Positions 6,768-9,043 of a stretch of 9,043 nt of DNA are shown piece after piece. The notes under the pieces are model-generated. The model searched no databases, was not told the origin of the DNA, and worked only from the letters and a program-made list of their open reading frames with translations. Numbering within the stretch: position 1 is the first letter of the stretch; each line of letters opens with the position of its first letter. A program made the translations under genes and the position numbers. Origin of the DNA: Prevotella sp. CAG:1092 (lineage in GTDB: Bacteria; Bacteroidota; Bacteroidia; Bacteroidales; Bacteroidaceae); NCBI GenBank assembly GCA_000436915.1, contig HF994113.1, forward strand, positions 1,158-10,200, in the 5' to 3' direction.

Positions 6768-6783
6768 TTGTAGTTTTTTTATT

Positions 6784-6957
6784 ATTAAAGAAGGGAAGTT
6801 AAAGGAGTTAAAGGAGTTAAAGAAGTTAAAGCCATATGTCTTATGGATTAATTTCAAGCTAAAAATACCTTCTGAAGCTTTTGCTAAAAACTCCAGCAAA
6901 AAGGCTAATGGCTTTAACTTCTCTAACTTCTTTAACTTCTTTAACTTCTTATTTAAT
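6784..6957. repeat. Inverted pair of 9-bp tandem-repeat arrays forming a long stem-loop
   Basis: The left array has units GTTAAAGGA, GTTAAAGGA, GTTAAAGAA, GTTAAAG beginning at 6798, 6807, 6816 and 6825; the right array (6912-6945) has the reverse complements CTTTAAC, TTCTCTAAC, TTCTTTAAC, TTCTTTAAC. Bases 6795-6833 pair without gaps with 6910-6948: about 39 pairs with two G-T wobbles and one A-C mismatch, around a 76-base loop. The loop holds a smaller perfect hairpin, TTTTGCT (6879-6885) with AGCAAAA (6895-6901). The right arm ends exactly at the nucleotidase stop codon (6949-6951). The element fills nearly the whole gap between the nucleotidase and nudC. No T tract follows on the leftward strand, so it is not a classic terminator; it may stabilise the nucleotidase mRNA end, dampen read-through into nudC, or be a mobile or dispersed repeat. 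Confidence 0.85.
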
Positions 6958-8694
6958 CATTTCCTTTTCTCTCTCTATAGCAGGCTTTACGATAGAGTCG
7001 GGCACGAAGCGCCAGTTGTTGTTTGGCTTAGGATTAACCACTCCCATGCGCTCAATCTCCTGCATGAGATAGTAGCGCTGGTCTTTCTCGCTACGATATA
7101 TGATACGACTTTCGAGACTATCGTGAGGAATGCCAGCACCACGAGTTAGCAGTTCGCCACCACCATTGCCGCGATAGCTGTTTACAGCCACCTTATACCA
7201 TTTAGCCTCGTCGAAAGGTTCGCCATTCGACATGCGGAGTATGCGCACCTTTTGTCCGTTAGGCTTTGTTACGTCTACCTCGTAGTCGATGCCTGCAGCA
7301 CTATCGAAATTGAAGAACTGATTCTTAAACATCAACTTCTCTTGGTTGGCATTCTTGTCGTCGGCAAGTATCAAGAATGGGTCGTCGGCACTCTTCATGG
7401 TGTGCACCCAGAGGTCGTAGCTCATTTCAAGATGTTTGCGTATCTCCTCGCCTGTGAGTCGCATCACGTAGAGCTGGTTCTCATATTTATAAAGGTTGAA
7501 CATGTCGCTAACATATAGTGGACCCTTGGCTATGGAGTCGGTAGCCGAGAGAGGAGCATTGAATGCAATGTCGGCACCTGTTATCTTGAGCTGCAAGTTG
7601 AGGATGAGGTCGGAGAACGCACTTGAGCCAAAGAAGCAGTCTTGGCAATAGATGCTGTTGCCAAATTCGCCAATCTTGCGATTTACGTAGCCATTCACCT
7701 TAGCGATATCGCCATCGAAATAAGCCATATAGTCTTTGTCTACCTCAAGGTCGCGCATGTCTACCAGCTCGCCACTCTTGCTTGCCACTCTCCATTTTCC
7801 CTTTTCCTTAACGAGCGAGAGGTTGGCTTGTGCCACATACATGGCATTGTTGGCAGGGTCGAGACAAAGCACCTCGTTGCCTGCATCGTTGGTAATGGTT
7901 TCGAGACAACGAGAGTGGTCGTGACCGAAGAATACGGCATCGAAGCCATCCACCTTTTTAGCAACCTCTATAGAGGCGCTCTCCTTATATTCGGCAGTTT
8001 CTATGCCACCCTCTTTTCCGCTATGGAATAAGCCAATGATAACATCAGGCTTCACGTTGGTCTTCACCTCGTTCATGGTGCGCTGAGCAGCCTTCACCAT
8101 CTCTTCGAAATATAGTCCCGACCATAGATTCTCTGTGAGCCAGTTAGGTATGGCAGGAGTTAACATTCCGATAACGGCAATCTTAGCACCCTGGCGCTCA
8201 AAGACTGTGTAGGGTAGGAAGTAAGGCTTCTGAGTCTTGACGTCGATGACGTTGGCACCAAGCATCGGACATTTCACCTCGCTTGCCCATTTGTCGTAAA
8301 CGGCATGACCCGTTTCCACATCATGGTTACCTATGGTGGCAGCATCATACTTCATATAGTTGATTATCTTGGCAGCTAAATTCTCGTCCTTGGTGTTGAT
8401 ATAGTTGTAGAAATAGCATATAGGCTGACCCTGCAAGATGTCGCCATTATCTAACAACAGCACATTCTCGCCATGCTCCTTTCTCAGGTTGTTGATATAT
8501 GTGCTGACCCTTGCAAGGCTTCCTGCCTTTGGCTTGCGACGGATGAAGTCGTAAGGGAAGAAGCTTCCGTGCACATCCGAAGTTTCTACAATCTTTATTT
8601 CCATAGTCTTTGTTTTGTTCTTAGCGTTAGCTGCTGTGTAGCCAAAGGTGAGGCCTGTCAGCAGCATGATGACTGATAAAATTGATGTTTTCAT
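6949..8694 (-). CDS. Periplasmic metallophosphatase / 5'-nucleotidase (UshA/CpdB-like)
   Basis: Exported calcineurin-like phosphoesterase that removes phosphate from nucleotides or opens 2',3'-cyclic nucleotides outside the cytoplasm. It has 581 residues with an SPI signal peptide (1-24, ANA then KNKTK). The N-terminal metallophosphatase domain (about 31-265) carries all five motif blocks: SDVHG (Asp40, His42), NGDILQG (Asp85), GNHD (123-125 region), GLFHSG (His224) and FFGHDHS (His258, His260). The C-terminal 5'-nucleotidase substrate domain (about 335-550) shows LTGEEIRKHLE, FNFDSAAGIDYEVDVTKP and the late VAVNSYRGNGGGELL block. The IDYEVDVTKP and NSYRGNGGG blocks look somewhat more like 2',3'-cyclic-nucleotide phosphodiesterases (CpdB) than UshA, so the exact substrate is open and no symbol is given. 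Only 9 bases separate its ATG from the upstream regulator's stop. The stop codon abuts the long inverted repeat. Confidence 0.92.
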   Translation of the reverse strand: MKTSILSVIMLLTGLTFGYTAANAKNKTKTMEIKIVETSDVHGSFFPYDFIRRKPKAGSLARVSTYINNLRKEHGENVLLLDNGDILQGQPICYFYNYINTKDENLAAKIINYMKYDAATIGNHDVETGHAVYDKWASEVKCPMLGANVIDVKTQKPYFLPYTVFERQGAKIAVIGMLTPAIPNWLTENLWSGLYFEEMVKAAQRTMNEVKTNVKPDVIIGLFHSGKEGGIETAEYKESASIEVAKKVDGFDAVFFGHDHSRCLETITNDAGNEVLCLDPANNAMYVAQANLSLVKEKGKWRVASKSGELVDMRDLEVDKDYMAYFDGDIAKVNGYVNRKIGEFGNSIYCQDCFFGSSAFSDLILNLQLKITGADIAFNAPLSATDSIAKGPLYVSDMFNLYKYENQLYVMRLTGEEIRKHLEMSYDLWVHTMKSADDPFLILADDKNANQEKLMFKNQFFNFDSAAGIDYEVDVTKPNGQKVRILRMSNGEPFDEAKWYKVAVNSYRGNGGGELLTRGAGIPHDSLESRIIYRSEKDQRYYLMQEIERMGVVNPKPNNNWRFVPDSIVKPAIEREKEMIK

Positions 8695-8703
8695 ACATTT
8701 TTA

Positions 8704-9043
8704 TTATTCTTGTTTTTGGTTTGGAGTAGGTGCTTCTTCGTTTTTGGTATTTGCACCTTGTTTTTGTGTAGCTGCCAGTTCCTCGGCAGCAGTTTTATCT
8801 TTTTTCTCGCGATAAGCCTTAGGCGTCATGCCTGTGCGCAGCTTGAATAGTCGCGCAAAGTAAACAGGATCGTTGAAGCCTGTCTTATAGGCAATCTCTG
8901 ATATCGTCATGTTTGAGCTGTCGAGATACATATACGCCTTTTTCATACGGAATTCCGAAACAAACTCCTTAGGCGACTGTCCGGTCAGAGCCTTTAGCTG
9001 ATTATAGAACGATGTGCGCGACAATCCGCTTTGCGAAGCCATA
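8704..9043 (-). CDS. AraC-type DNA-binding regulator, C-terminal part, probably a hybrid two-component system
   Basis: About 112 residues visible; the frame runs off the right edge, and the ATG at 9042 is an internal Met. The visible part is the AraC/XylS DNA-binding domain with two helix-turn-helix units: MASQSGLSRTSFYNQLKALTG and then ISEIAYKTGFNDPVYFARLFK, ending GMTPKAYREKK. The MSRSSLYRKLKALTG-like first helix and the GMTPKAY ending are typical of the output domain of Bacteroidetes one-protein hybrid two-component systems (sensor, kinase, receiver and AraC in one chain), but a plain AraC regulator cannot be excluded because the N-terminus is missing. An unusual tail of about 30 residues rich in Ala, Gln, Lys, Glu and Pro follows the HTH. 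The gene ends 9 bases before the nucleotidase ATG on the same strand, so the two may be co-transcribed. Confidence 0.88.
   Translation of the reverse strand, partial: MASQSGLSRTSFYNQLKALTGQSPKEFVSEFRMKKAYMYLDSSNMTISEIAYKTGFNDPVYFARLFKLRTGMTPKAYREKKDKTAAEELAATQKQGANTKNEEAPTPNQKQE

Noticed and set aside
6763..6770. TACATTTG on the + strand, matching TAnnTTTG
   Set aside because: It overlaps the nudC start codon and points rightward into the repeat, away from any + strand gene; a chance match in AT-rich DNA.
6768..6899. N-terminal extension of NudC by 44 residues to an ATG at 6899
   Set aside because: The extension translates the repeat's left arm and its loop into Phe/Asn/Ser-rich sequence, while the start at 6767 gives the exact family length and N-terminus.
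6798..6945. CRISPR-like array
   Set aside because: The 9-bp units are contiguous with no unique spacers, and the two arrays face each other; it is a tandem repeat with inverted copies.
7642..8031. 129-codon open frame on the + strand inside the nucleotidase gene
   Set aside because: It is antisense to the conserved metallophosphatase domain and has no independent support such as a promoter or family similarity.

Overview
The window looks like chromosomal DNA of a Bacteroidales bacterium, most likely Prevotella or a close relative. Four things point there: the promoter ahead of the surface-protein operon fits the Bacteroidetes pattern (a TAnnTTTG -7 box with a TTG-type -33 box), recognisable Shine-Dalgarno sequences are scarce, PCMD and calycin-like secreted proteins are present, and the regulator at the right edge has the AraC-type C-terminus typical of hybrid two-component systems. 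No rRNA, tRNA, CRISPR array, transposase or phage gene is visible.

Positions 1-2277 (+ strand) hold a compact housekeeping operon: the end of a type I methionine aminopeptidase (map, cut by the window edge), tsaD (t6A tRNA modification) and a stand-alone CinA C-terminal domain protein (pncC, NMN deamidase). A hairpin with A/T tracts on both sides (2301-2344) and a second inverted repeat (2351-2385) fill the 118-base gap where this operon meets leftward genes.

Positions 2396-5913 (- strand) hold three cell-envelope genes read leftward from a good promoter at about 5943-5975. They encode a lipoprotein with a beta-sandwich plus PCMD domain, an outer-membrane beta-barrel whose start overlaps the lipoprotein stop (TAATG), and a secreted calycin/PCMD/beta-sandwich protein with a sorting-type tail. 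This looks like an uncharacterised surface complex and is the most interesting system in the window.

Positions 5994-9043 (- strand) hold nudC (NAD(H) pyrophosphatase / RNA deNADding enzyme), a periplasmic UshA/CpdB-type nucleotidase, and the C-terminal end of an AraC/HTCS-type regulator only 9 bases upstream of the nucleotidase. Between the nucleotidase and nudC lies an inverted pair of 9-bp tandem-repeat arrays that can form a roughly 39-bp stem starting at the nucleotidase stop codon. PncC, NudC and the nucleotidase all act on NAD/NMN-type molecules, so the window has a loose pyridine-nucleotide theme around the surface-protein operon.
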